The notes beneath the pieces are model-generated. The model did no database searches. It was not told the DNA's origin and saw nothing but the letters and a program-made list of their open reading frames with translations. Positions 1 through 6,029 of a stretch of 7,985 nucleotides of DNA are shown piece after piece (within the stretch, counting starts at the first letter, position 1; each line of letters opens with the position of its first letter). Location of the stretch: contig SYAK01000440.1 of NCBI GenBank assembly GCA_005788935.1, positions 1 through 7,985 of the forward strand. The letters run 5' to 3'. Position numbers and translations under genes: made by a program. This DNA is from Pseudomonadota bacterium. Its GTDB lineage: Bacteria > Myxococcota > UBA9042 > PHBI01.

Positions 1-101
1 CCGCCGATGGCGCCGCTCCTGCCGACGGCGCTGCTCCGGCCGCCCCGGCCGATGGCGCCGCCCCGGCCGCCGCCCCGGCGCCCGCTGCGGCTCCGCACTG
101 A
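1..101 (+). CDS. 3' end of an unidentified protein with an Ala/Pro/Asp/Gly-rich tail
   Basis: Frame 3 is open from the window edge and stops at TGA 99-101. It encodes about 32 residues made of ADGAAP-type units followed by an Ala/Pro run. The unit occurs at 3-20, 21-38 and 48-65. The same reading frame explains the repetitive GCC/GAT/GGC/CCG pattern, and the stop lies 23 bases before a strong intrinsic terminator, which supports this frame over the other open plus-strand frame. Such low-complexity tails occur on many proteins in high-GC bacteria and do not identify the family. The body of the gene lies outside the window, so the product cannot be named. Confidence 0.6.
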   Translation, partial: ADGAAPADGAAPAAPADGAAPAAAPAPAAAPH

Positions 102-124
102 CCTGACTGCGCGATCGCGCGACG

Positions 125-153
125 AGGCGGCTCCTTTGGGGGCCGCCTTTTTT
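125..153 (+). terminator. Rho-independent terminator of the left-edge plus-strand gene
   Basis: The arms AGGCGGCTCC (125-134) and GGGGCCGCCT (139-148) form a 10-bp stem with one G-U pair, closed by a TTTG loop. A run of six T (148-153) follows directly. It lies 23 bases after the TGA at 99-101. Confidence 0.9.
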
Positions 154-430
154 CGTTTCGGGCCAAGCGGATGGCACAAGCTCCGGTGGGAACGCTGTCG
201 ATGGCGTCGCGGGCGGAGGCTCTCGATGCCGCGTCGAGCTGCGCGAGGGTCTCAAGCGTCCGAGTCCGAAGCTGGCGCACCGCCAAGCCCGTGGTCTCCC
301 TTGTCTCCCTCTGACCTCCGAGCGGCGAACGTGCGACCAGACCACCGCATTTGAGGGTGTCGGGGGGACTGGCATCAGCCGGACCTGGGCGAGACCACCG
401 GGTGCATCAGCGTCCTCGGGCCCCCCACAC
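154..430. other. Intergenic region with no recognised gene
   Basis: These 277 bases lie between two convergent terminators. I see no ORF with a ribosome binding site or plausible protein composition on either strand, and no tRNA-like or rRNA-like structure. The open plus-strand frame that runs through part of it (to about 354) starts inside the left-edge gene and has an Arg/Pro-rich composition typical of a shadow frame. The heptamer GCATCAG recurs at about 372 and 404, and again at 494 past the terminator. I attach no function to it. Confidence 0.55.
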
Positions 431-458
431 AAGAAAAGGGGCCCCGAAGGACCCCTTT
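431..458 (-). terminator. Rho-independent terminator of the 446-aa lipoprotein gene
   Basis: Read on the minus strand, AAAGGGGTCC and GGGCCCCTTT form a 10-bp stem (one U-G wobble) closed by a UUCG tetraloop on a C-G pair. The stem ends in T's and continues TCTT. It begins about 49 bases after the lipoprotein stop codon. In plus-strand orientation the wobble becomes a C-A mismatch and there is no exposed T-run beyond the stem, so the element is built for the minus-strand gene. Confidence 0.88.
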
Positions 459-507
459 GTCTTGAAGCCCTTCCCGTGGCGGGGAGGGCTGGCGCATCAG
501 TCGCGCG

Positions 508-1848
508 TCACTGCGGCTCGGCCTCGCACATCACACCCGACATCGTGGCCGACGTGGCCTTTATGCGGACACCGACCGACATCGAGTCGAGGATACCGTC
601 GCTGTCGCCATCCACGTCAGGCGTGATGAAGCTCTTCGCGATCGGGACGTACTGACCGATCTGCTTGCAGATGTCGTCGGTGCACGACGCGGCCGAACCG
701 ATGTTCGTCTCGAGCGTCACCTTGCCGCTGGCGATCTTGGTCCCGATGTATGGCTTGCTGGTGTCGGGCTTGACGATGCAGCTGCACGAGGCGTCGAGGT
801 ACTGGTTGAAGGCCTCGGCCACGGTCGCGATCGCGACGTAGCCACCGAGGCGGGCGCCTTCGTCGCCACCCATCGCGAGACCGCCGTCCGCACCGTTCGG
901 GCCGGCCGAGACCGGCGACTCGAGGCGGGTGCCGTCGACGCGCAGGTCAAGGGTCGCGCCGAGCAGCGGCACGCTGAGGTTGAACGGCGCCGGCCCGGCC
1001 GTGAGAACGCCGTTCGCGATGGTGACGCCCGAGAAGCTGATCCACGGGATGGCCGTGCTGGGCTTGAACGAGCTGACGTTGGCCTTGAAGGTGCTGGTGC
1101 CGGCCGCGTTGTTGGCGAGGTCCGCGTCACCGTCGACACCATAGAAGCCGTTGAGCGTGATGCCCGTGGCGTTGGCGATGTTCGAGACGTTCTTCGTCTC
1201 GAGCAGGAGCGCGAGGCTGCCCGAGCTGATCTGCTCGGCGATGGTCGCGTTCACGTCGAAGTCGGCCACGATGCCGCCGATGAGACCGAGCAGCTTGCCG
1301 AGCGCGTTGTCGTTGACGCCGTCGTCCGTGAAGTCGAAGCAGCAGTCATCCTCGCCCTCCTTCGGGGGGGTGGCCGACGGGGGCTTCGACAGGCGGATCT
1401 CGGTGACGTAGCTGACGCGGGCGTCGAACTCGTACTCGCAGGCGTTGCCCGCGGCCACGCACTCACCCGAGGCGCAGACGGGCGTCTCGCCCGAGCAGGC
1501 CGTCGTGGTCGTCTCATAGGCGCAGGACGGGGCCGTACCCTCGGCCGTGCAGGTGCCCGGGCCGGTCGCCGTGACGACCGAGTCGCCGTCGCAGGTCGCC
1601 GCGGGCGGCGTCGTGCAGGGGTTCGGCTCGCACGGATTGGCGGGGGTCGCATCCGCCGTCGAAGACGTGTCGCCGCCGGTCGCGGTGTCCTCGCCCGATG
1701 CGTCGGACTCGGCGCTGGTGTCACCCGCGGTCGACGTGTCGGACTCGGGGGTGGTCGAGGCGCTGTCGCTGTCGCAGGCCGCGGTGGTCATCGAGAAGGC
1801 CGCCGTGACGACGGTCGAGTAGCGGGCGAGATTCTTGAAGCTGCTCAT
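508..1848 (-). CDS. Predicted lipoprotein of unknown family with Cys-rich module and acidic DxDxDG-type motifs
   Basis: The 446-residue product starts at ATG 1848. AGGAG lies 13 bases upstream (1862-1866, a slightly long spacing). Residues 1-25 look like a lipoprotein signal: SSFKNLAR, a hydrophobic stretch, then TAAC with Cys25. The -3 Thr is not the canonical Leu/Val. Residues 26-70 are a Ser/Thr/Asp/Glu-rich linker. Residues 73-137 hold nine cysteines (73, 78, 86, 100, 109, 118, 125, 130, 137) in an EGF-like arrangement resembling modules common in surface proteins of Myxococcota and Bradymonadota. A globular, probably beta-rich domain fills the rest. It is bracketed by two acidic motifs, DFTDDGVNDNALG after the Cys169-Cys170 pair and DVDGDSDGILD at about 411-421. 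These look like calcium-binding loops. Further cysteine pairs (355/357, 389/394) suggest disulphides. No catalytic motif is visible and the function is unknown. The gene has its own terminator and a sigma-54 promoter, so it is probably monocistronic. The frame stays open upstream to a GTG at 2328, but that extension removes the signal peptide. Confidence 0.85.
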   Translation of the reverse strand: MSSFKNLARYSTVVTAAFSMTTAACDSDSASTTPESDTSTAGDTSAESDASGEDTATGGDTSSTADATPANPCEPNPCTTPPAATCDGDSVVTATGPGTCTAEGTAPSCAYETTTTACSGETPVCASGECVAAGNACEYEFDARVSYVTEIRLSKPPSATPPKEGEDDCCFDFTDDGVNDNALGKLLGLIGGIVADFDVNATIAEQISSGSLALLLETKNVSNIANATGITLNGFYGVDGDADLANNAAGTSTFKANVSSFKPSTAIPWISFSGVTIANGVLTAGPAPFNLSVPLLGATLDLRVDGTRLESPVSAGPNGADGGLAMGGDEGARLGGYVAIATVAEAFNQYLDASCSCIVKPDTSKPYIGTKIASGKVTLETNIGSAASCTDDICKQIGQYVPIAKSFITPDVDGDSDGILDSMSVGVRIKATSATMSGVMCEAEPQ

Positions 1849-1861
1849 GGGGGATTCGAGT

Positions 1862-1866
1862 CTCCT
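1862..1866 (-). promoter_or_regulatory. Ribosome binding site of the 446-aa lipoprotein gene
   Basis: AGGAG on the minus strand lies 13 bases before ATG 1848. It supports this start over the upstream in-frame GTG at 2328. The spacing is longer than the usual 5-10 bases, so initiation may be moderate or depend on leader folding. Confidence 0.5.
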
Positions 1867-1989
1867 GAGTTGGACGGCCGACGGGTCGGGCTGGGGACCG
1901 CGGTGCTCCGCGGCTACGCGACCCCGGTTGCCCAACCGCGATCGCGTCGGTGGCGGCGCGGGGGGCGCCGGACACCACGACAGAGGCTC

Positions 1990-2019
1990 CTTGTAATCGA
2001 AATCGCCCCCGCACTTCAA
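1990..2019 (-). promoter_or_regulatory. Weak candidate sigma-70 promoter inside the leader
   Basis: On the minus strand, TTGAAG (2014-2019) and TACAAG (1990-1995) are separated by 18 bases. Each matches its consensus at 4 of 6 positions. This could give a basal transcript with a leader of about 135 nt, independent of the sigma-54 promoter. The match is weak and could be chance. Confidence 0.2.
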
Positions 2020-2191
2020 CGGCTGCGCACCGATTTCTCCGGCGCCTGAAACACGACGACCCGGCTGAGCCGGGTCGGGTGTGGGAGGTAAGGTAGGTCG
2101 TTCGCGATAGTTGGGGGGTCGGTCCCAGTGATGTGTTGTTCCCGCCTCAGCATGCTGGGCGGTCGCGATGACGACCTGACGGCCTGACCCT

Positions 2192-2209
2192 ATGCAACCG
2201 CCGTGCCAG
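2192..2209 (-). promoter_or_regulatory. Sigma-54 (RpoN) -24/-12 promoter of the lipoprotein gene
   Basis: The minus strand reads C-TGGCACG-GCGG-TTGCA-T. This matches the accepted RpoN consensus YTGGCACG-N4-TTGCW at every specified position. The invariant GG (2207-2206) and GC (2195-2194) are separated by exactly 10 bases. Transcription would start near 2182 and read into the lipoprotein gene at 1848, with no other gene between. RpoN promoters need an AAA+ enhancer-binding protein bound upstream; the palindrome at 2338-2355 lies at the right distance for one. Confidence 0.85.
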
Positions 2210-2313
2210 CCCGCGGCAGATATTCCGGAGAAGTCACAACCGCATGAAATACTTCCACTTCGAGCCAAGGGTGGCGGTTCGGCGCACGCCGGCTGACGGG
2301 GCTCGGCATCGCC

Positions 2314-2355
2314 AGACCCCACCTGCACGAGCCCCGGTGGGGTCTCGAGACCCCA
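2314..2355. promoter_or_regulatory. Candidate enhancer-binding-protein site: 18-bp palindrome plus extra half-site
   Basis: TGGGGTCTCGAGACCCCA at 2338-2355 is a perfect 18-bp palindrome. A further copy of the half-site, AGACCCCA, lies at 2314-2321, and with flanking bases it pairs with 2337-2345 over 9 bp. The palindrome centre is about 165 bp upstream of the predicted RpoN start, within the usual range for activator sites. Alternatively, because it begins only about 16 bases after the metallophosphoesterase stop codon, it could be a hairpin ending that transcript. No T-run follows it on the minus strand, which argues against an intrinsic terminator. Confidence 0.5.
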
Positions 2356-2370
2356 ATTGGCTCCCGAACG

Positions 2371-3783
2371 TCAGCTGCCATCCCAGCGCGCGAAGGCCAC
2401 GTGAACTTTCCCGGAGGCCGTCGGCCGGATGACGAGATATCGGCGGGCCCGGTCGAGGGTCGTCCCGACGTCGGCCGCCAGCACCGGAGCCCATGTCCCG
2501 ACGTTGTAGTAGCGACCACCGCCCGTGAGGGTGCGGCGCTCCGGCCGGTGACTGTGTCCGAAGACGACGAGCGGCACCCGGGCGCTCTCGGCGAGCGTCT
2601 CTGCGACAAGCCCCCACCTGGCGCGCTCCTGAAGCGCGAGAGACCCGCGTCCCATCGCCCGCAGGACAAGGGCCAGCGCCGGGACGAGGGTCAGCAGGGC
2701 GAGCCCCTGAAGCCAGGTCTCCACGAGGCTGGCGCTGGCCGCGAGAATGGCCGCCGCGATGACGATGATGGCGAAGCGGTCGATCCAGACCTCGTGCAGC
2801 AGGAGACGGGTGTGGTCGACGATGGGGCGCGAGGCGAGGTTCAGGTGGCGTGCGAGCGTCTCGGGCGGCAGCCCCTTCTCGGCGGCGTACCGCTGATAAC
2901 GCGGCTGGGATGGGTCGGGGCGGGCATCGGCGGCGCGCAGGGCGAGCTGACGACGGCGGCGGGCGCGGAGTTCGCCGAGACCGGTCCAGACCGCGCGGAG
3001 GTAGGCTCCGAAGAAGCGGCGACGCGGAAAATAGAAGGTCAGCCAGTGGCGGACGTAGCCGCCGAGGGAGAGGATAAAGCTCTCATCATTATAGGGGTTG
3101 AACGTACCAAGCTGCGACAGGGTGTGGCGACCCAGCAACGAGCCGAACGGGGTCTCGAGTTCGACAGGTTCGGCCTCGGAGGCGGCCGGAACGGACGGGT
3201 CGAGGACGTCGCCGTAGCTGCACGTGGCGTCGTACTGGTTGCCGTGCTCGGCATAGACGACACCGGGAACGTAATGAAACCAGGGTTCAAAAGTGACGCG
3301 CGACGCGACGAGGCCGCCGTGCCCGGGTGGAGCGGCCGCTGCGACGGCCTCGCGGAGAACGGCCTGAACCTCGGGGAAGTGCAGCTCGCGGTCGTGGTTC
3401 CCCATCACGAAGACGGCGCGGTTGCCAGCCGCGAGGAAGGCCGCGAGCCCCGCGACAAAGCCAGGGTGGTCGGCGGCGATGCGGCGCATTTTCCAGACCG
3501 AGCCCGGGACGGTGGGCGGCAGGCCCTCCGGGGCCGCCACGACCCCGGGAGGCGCGGAAAAGCACGTGTCGAAGTCGAACGTGTCGCCATTGAAGACGAG
3601 GACCGTTCGGGCGAAGGCAGCAGGGCGGCGGGCCTCGAGCGCCCGCATGAACGAGGCGAGGGCGTCGTCCTGACTCGCGGTGCCGCGCTTGTACTCCCAC
3701 CAGCCTGGCTCGGTGGCTGGCAGGATCTCGTTGAGGTGCACGTCGGAGATGAAGACGTGCTCCTCGGTCTGCGAAGCGGTCAC
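2371..3783 (-). CDS. Membrane-anchored calcineurin-like metallophosphoesterase
   Basis: A 470-residue protein with the full set of dimetal phosphoesterase motifs: DVH (Asp14, His16), GDTFD (Asp67), GNHD (Asn129, His130), AEHG (His180) and GHSH (His410, His412). The motif style resembles LpxH-like UDP-diacylglucosamine hydrolases, but LpxH is about 240 residues, so the substrate is uncertain; it probably hydrolyses a phosphoester or pyrophosphate at the membrane. Between His180 and GHSH lies an insertion containing a basic Arg-rich stretch (about 272-283) and two hydrophobic segments (about 337-355 and 358-376), which should form a membrane hairpin. There is no signal peptide, so the catalytic parts should be cytoplasmic. 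I chose GTG 3783: GGAGG lies 5 bases upstream, and the start forms a GTGA overlap with the stop of the thioredoxin-like gene. ATG 3795, four codons upstream, lacks a ribosome binding site but cannot be excluded. The overlap implies translational coupling. The stop is TGA at 2371-2373. Confidence 0.9.
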   Translation of the reverse strand: MTASQTEEHVFISDVHLNEILPATEPGWWEYKRGTASQDDALASFMRALEARRPAAFARTVLVFNGDTFDFDTCFSAPPGVVAAPEGLPPTVPGSVWKMRRIAADHPGFVAGLAAFLAAGNRAVFVMGNHDRELHFPEVQAVLREAVAAAAPPGHGGLVASRVTFEPWFHYVPGVVYAEHGNQYDATCSYGDVLDPSVPAASEAEPVELETPFGSLLGRHTLSQLGTFNPYNDESFILSLGGYVRHWLTFYFPRRRFFGAYLRAVWTGLGELRARRRRQLALRAADARPDPSQPRYQRYAAEKGLPPETLARHLNLASRPIVDHTRLLLHEVWIDRFAIIVIAAAILAASASLVETWLQGLALLTLVPALALVLRAMGRGSLALQERARWGLVAETLAESARVPLVVFGHSHRPERRTLTGGGRYYNVGTWAPVLAADVGTTLDRARRYLVIRPTASGKVHVAFARWDGS

Positions 3784-4331
3784 GGCACCCTCCATGGGGT
3801 GAGACGTCGCGCGAGGTCGTCCGCTGCGTCGGCCTCGAGCGTGCCCTCGAGGACCCCAACAAAGGCTCCGTCGCCCGCGAAGAGCGCGTGCGTCGGCAGC
3901 ATCCCCGTCCAGGCGACGCCAGCTGGCGCGAGGAAGGCCTCGGGCCCGCCGGATGGCGCGCGCGCGTGGAAGAGGTCCGCCCCGCGATCGGCGGTCGTCA
4001 GCGCCGCGAGGGTGCGCTCGGGCGCGTCGTCCGGGGCATCAGTGGCGACGGAGACCCAGGTTGCGCCCGTCTGGCGGGCCAAGGCAGCGAGGACCGGCAT
4101 CTCGGCGAGGCAGGGCTCGCACCAGCGGGCCCACAGCGATGCCACGACCGGCCGGCCCGAGGCGCGGGCTGTCGCCGCGAGCGTGGATGCGTCGACGACC
4201 GGCCACGTCGCGAACGCAGAGACGCGGGCCTCGCTCCAAGGGAGGAGCGGAGACGCGGGGGCGCCGCAGGCGGCTGTGACGAGCGCCATCGCGAGGAGAC
4301 AGAGCTGCTGGGCGCGGAGCGCGTGCGACAC
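3780..4331 (-). CDS. TlpA-like thioredoxin-fold lipoprotein
   Basis: A 183-residue product starting at GTG 4331, with GAGG 5 bases upstream. Residues 1-22 are a lipoprotein signal ending in TAAC (Cys22), so the protein is exported and membrane-tethered. The thioredoxin fold follows: WARWCEPC (Cys71, Cys74) is the redox-active CxxC in the WCxPC context of TlpA/ResA-type proteins, and MLPTH holds the expected cis-proline (Pro146). The family reduces disulphides of secreted or cytochrome-maturation proteins outside the cytoplasm; the partner here is unknown. The protein is near the normal length of the family, and no key residue is missing. It is the first gene of a two-gene operon with the metallophosphoesterase (GTGA overlap). 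A sigma-70-like promoter lies just upstream. Confidence 0.88.
   Translation of the reverse strand: MSHALRAQQLCLLAMALVTAACGAPASPLLPWSEARVSAFATWPVVDASTLAATARASGRPVVASLWARWCEPCLAEMPVLAALARQTGATWVSVATDAPDDAPERTLAALTTADRGADLFHARAPSGGPEAFLAPAGVAWTGMLPTHALFAGDGAFVGVLEGTLEADAADDLARRLTPWRVP
3784..3792 (-). promoter_or_regulatory. Shine-Dalgarno site that decides the metallophosphoesterase start
   Basis: The minus strand reads GGAGGGTGCC immediately before GTG 3783, placing GGAGG 5 bases from it. The alternative ATG (3795) overlaps this site and has only pyrimidine-rich sequence upstream. The site lies inside the last codons of the thioredoxin-like gene, as expected for coupled translation. Confidence 0.6.
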
Positions 4332-4348
4332 GTAGGCCTCAGGCTGTC

Positions 4349-4377
4349 AGTCTAGCAGACAGCGCACGCTGCGGCAA
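4349..4377 (-). promoter_or_regulatory. Sigma-70-type promoter of the thioredoxin/phosphoesterase operon
   Basis: On the minus strand, TTGCCG (4372-4377) and TAGACT (4349-4354) are 17 bases apart. Each matches its consensus at 4 of 6 positions, and TGC before the -10 gives an extended -10. The start would fall near 4342, leaving a leader of about 10-12 nt that still contains GAGG. Dyads overlap the -10: GTCT-AGC-AGAC (4350-4360) and CTGTC/GACAG (4344-4348 and 4358-4362). These could be an operator. Confidence 0.45.
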
Positions 4378-4386
4378 ACCCGACTC

Positions 4387-4400
4387 GGCCCGAGCGGGCC
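4387..4400. repeat. Inverted repeat in the divergent promoter region
   Basis: GGCCCG-AG-CGGGCC lies near the middle of the 124-base region between the divergent thioredoxin-like and SGNH-hydrolase genes. It could be a regulator site for either gene. Short GC palindromes are common by chance at this base composition. Confidence 0.25.
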
Positions 4401-4455
4401 TGGAGGCGTGCTTCGCGGTTGCCTCGCTGCGCGGCACGGTCCAGAGTGGCGAGCC

Positions 4456-5940
4456 ATGATGACACGCCTGCCGCCGCTCACATGCGCCCTGTGGTGCCTC
4501 GCTGCCTGCGCGGATGGGCCCGAGACCCGGCGCAGCACGTTCCTCGCACGCGACCGCGCCCCGACCGCGACGCGCAGCGTCACCGACGCCTCAGCCGACG
4601 CGGGCGGACTCGACGCCTCGCCCCCCGACCTCCGCGGTGACGCGCCAGACCCGCCAGGCGTGGACGCCGGCCCGATGACGGATGTCGACTCGGGCGAGGA
4701 CGCAGGCCCGACCCCCTCCGAGCCCGAACGCTACCCCCACGACACGGTGCTCTCGCCGCTTTCACCGCGTCTGGTCCAGCGCTTGCAGGGCATTGCGGCA
4801 ACCGACCCGAGCCGGTCGGATGATGTATTCAGCAAGATCGGCGCCTCGACGAGCGTCAGCTCAGGCTTTTTGAAGTGCTTTGCAGGCAACGCGTTTGACC
4901 TCGACGTGCACACCCGGCTCCGGTCCACACGCGATTTCTTCGCGAGCGGCGACGCGGGCGGGGGCGACCCGTTTTCGCGCAGCTCGCTCGCCGCCAAAGG
5001 GGGCGTCAGTGCCGGCTGGGCCCTCTCGGGCAGCCCGTCGCCGCTCGAACAGGAGCTGTCAGCGGCCTCGCCGCGCTTCGCCCTCGTCCACTACGGAACG
5101 AACGACCTCGGACTCGGTGCGACCCACCTGTCGGCGCTCTTCCCGTTCGCCGAAAACATGTGGCGGATCATCGACCTGCTCATCGACCGCGGGGTCATCC
5201 CCGTGCTTGCGACGATCCAGCGGCGCCGCGACGATGCCGCGGCCGACCTGTGGGTCCCGACCTTCAACGGCGTCATCCGCGGGCTCGCCGAGGGGCGCCA
5301 GATCCCGCTCGTCGACATGTGGCTCGCCAACGAGGACCTGCCGAACCACGGCCTCGCCTCGGACGGGGTCCACAGCGCGTCCTACCCGGGAGGCGCGTGT
5401 GTCCTGACCCCCGAGGGCCTGCGATACGGCATGAACAACCGGAATCTTTACTTCTTATCAATGCTCAGTCGTCTCGAAGCCGCCGTGCTCGACGGAGAGC
5501 CAGGTGACCCGCCACAGGAATGGCTCAGCGGGCTCGGCACGGCCGACGACCCGATCCGCATCCCCGGGCTCCCCTTCCACGATCTGCGCGACACCCGCGA
5601 GGCCGCTTCGGATGCCCTCGACATGTACGGCGGGTGCGCGGCGACGCAGGACGAGCGCGGACCCGAGTTCATCTATGCCCTCGACATTTCCGCCACCACA
5701 CGCCTGCGCATCACCGTCCACGACCTTGGCGCGACCGACGTCGACGTCCACCTGCTCGACGAGACGGCCTCCACCGAGGGCTGCCTCGCGCGCCACCATC
5801 AGGTGATCGAGGCGACGCTCGCGCCCGGGCGCTGGCACCTGGCGCTCGATACCTTCGTCAGCCCGAGCGGGGACGAGCGGGGGGGCGAGTATCTGCTGTC
5901 CGTCATCCCCTGCCCGACCGACGACCCGGACTGCGGCTAG
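4456..5940 (+). CDS. SGNH/GDSL-type hydrolase lipoprotein with C-terminal PPC-like domain
   Basis: A 494-residue product. Residues 1-18 form a lipoprotein signal ending in the good lipobox LAAC (Cys18). Residues 19-95 are an Asp/Pro/Ala-rich linker. The hydrolase domain follows (about 105-345). Block I reads KIGASTSV, with Ser131 as the candidate nucleophile but Ala in place of the Asp of GDS. A glycine-rich stretch (KGGVSAG, about 182-187) would be block II. Block III is HYGTND (Asn216). Block V is SDGVH (Asp303, His306). The Ser-Gly-Asn-His set is therefore complete. The family removes acyl or acetyl groups from lipids, polysaccharides or peptidoglycan; the substrate here is unknown, but the site of action should be the envelope. 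Residues about 365-490 resemble a pre-peptidase C-terminal (PPC) beta-sandwich, ending in a Cys/Asp-rich tail. ATG 4456 was chosen because it gives a short, clean signal; the in-frame GTG 4408 would add 16 residues in front of it and has its GGAGG only one base away. The ribosome binding site is weak (GCGAG). Confidence 0.88.
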   Translation: MMTRLPPLTCALWCLAACADGPETRRSTFLARDRAPTATRSVTDASADAGGLDASPPDLRGDAPDPPGVDAGPMTDVDSGEDAGPTPSEPERYPHDTVLSPLSPRLVQRLQGIAATDPSRSDDVFSKIGASTSVSSGFLKCFAGNAFDLDVHTRLRSTRDFFASGDAGGGDPFSRSSLAAKGGVSAGWALSGSPSPLEQELSAASPRFALVHYGTNDLGLGATHLSALFPFAENMWRIIDLLIDRGVIPVLATIQRRRDDAAADLWVPTFNGVIRGLAEGRQIPLVDMWLANEDLPNHGLASDGVHSASYPGGACVLTPEGLRYGMNNRNLYFLSMLSRLEAAVLDGEPGDPPQEWLSGLGTADDPIRIPGLPFHDLRDTREAASDALDMYGGCAATQDERGPEFIYALDISATTRLRITVHDLGATDVDVHLLDETASTEGCLARHHQVIEATLAPGRWHLALDTFVSPSGDERGGEYLLSVIPCPTDDPDCG

Positions 5941-6029
5941 CGCGCGAAGCCGGGTGCCAAGGCGACAGGCCCGTGCCATGATGCGTGGATGCGCTGTGGC
6001 CCGAAGCCTCGGCGAGGGAGCCCCGAACC

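Larger units (their letters stand above)
1849..2182 (-). other. Long, hairpin-rich 5' leader of the lipoprotein gene
   Basis: If transcription starts about 12 bases past the -12 element (near 2182), the mRNA has a leader of roughly 334 nt with no convincing ORF. Visible inverted repeats are: 2142-2162 (CCGCC/GGCGG around CAG-CATG-CTG, one bulged base); 2057-2077 (CGACCCGGC/GCCGGGTCG, 9-bp arms, 3-nt loop); 1999-2037 (GAAATCG/CGATTTC with inner CGCA/TGCG); 1925-1938 (CGGTTG/CAACCG); and 1898-1913 (CCGCGG/CCGCGG, 4-nt loop). Some pairing is expected by chance at this GC content. I recognise no known riboswitch class. The 2057-2077 hairpin is followed on the minus strand by TCGTGTTTC, a poor T-tract, so at best it is a weak attenuator. 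Confidence 0.4.

Noticed and set aside
7..354. Plus-strand open frame of 115 codons at the left edge
   Set aside because: It runs across the strong terminator at 125-153 and is Arg/Pro-rich. Frame 3 gives a sensible Ala/Pro tail that stops just before that terminator.
1849..2328. N-terminal extension of the lipoprotein to GTG 2328
   Set aside because: It would bury the signal peptide, is Pro/Arg/Gly-rich without protein character, and begins upstream of the sigma-54 promoter, so that transcript could not contain it.
2244..2432. Small plus-strand ORF of 62 codons in the regulatory region
   Set aside because: It overlaps the 3' end of the metallophosphoesterase antisense, has no ribosome binding site and has shadow-frame composition.
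2401..4335. Plus-strand open frame of 644 codons covering two genes
   Set aside because: It is antisense to the metallophosphoesterase and thioredoxin-like genes, both of which have clear catalytic motifs. Its product is Arg/Gly/Glu-rich with no domain, as expected for a shadow frame in GC-rich DNA.
4408..4455. GTG 4408 as start of the SGNH hydrolase
   Set aside because: Its GGAGG is only one base from the codon, and the 16 extra residues would precede an already complete lipoprotein signal.
5985..6029. GTG 5985 as start of the TerB-PPP protein
   Set aside because: It has no ribosome binding site, while ATG 6030 has AGGGAG at 9 bases.
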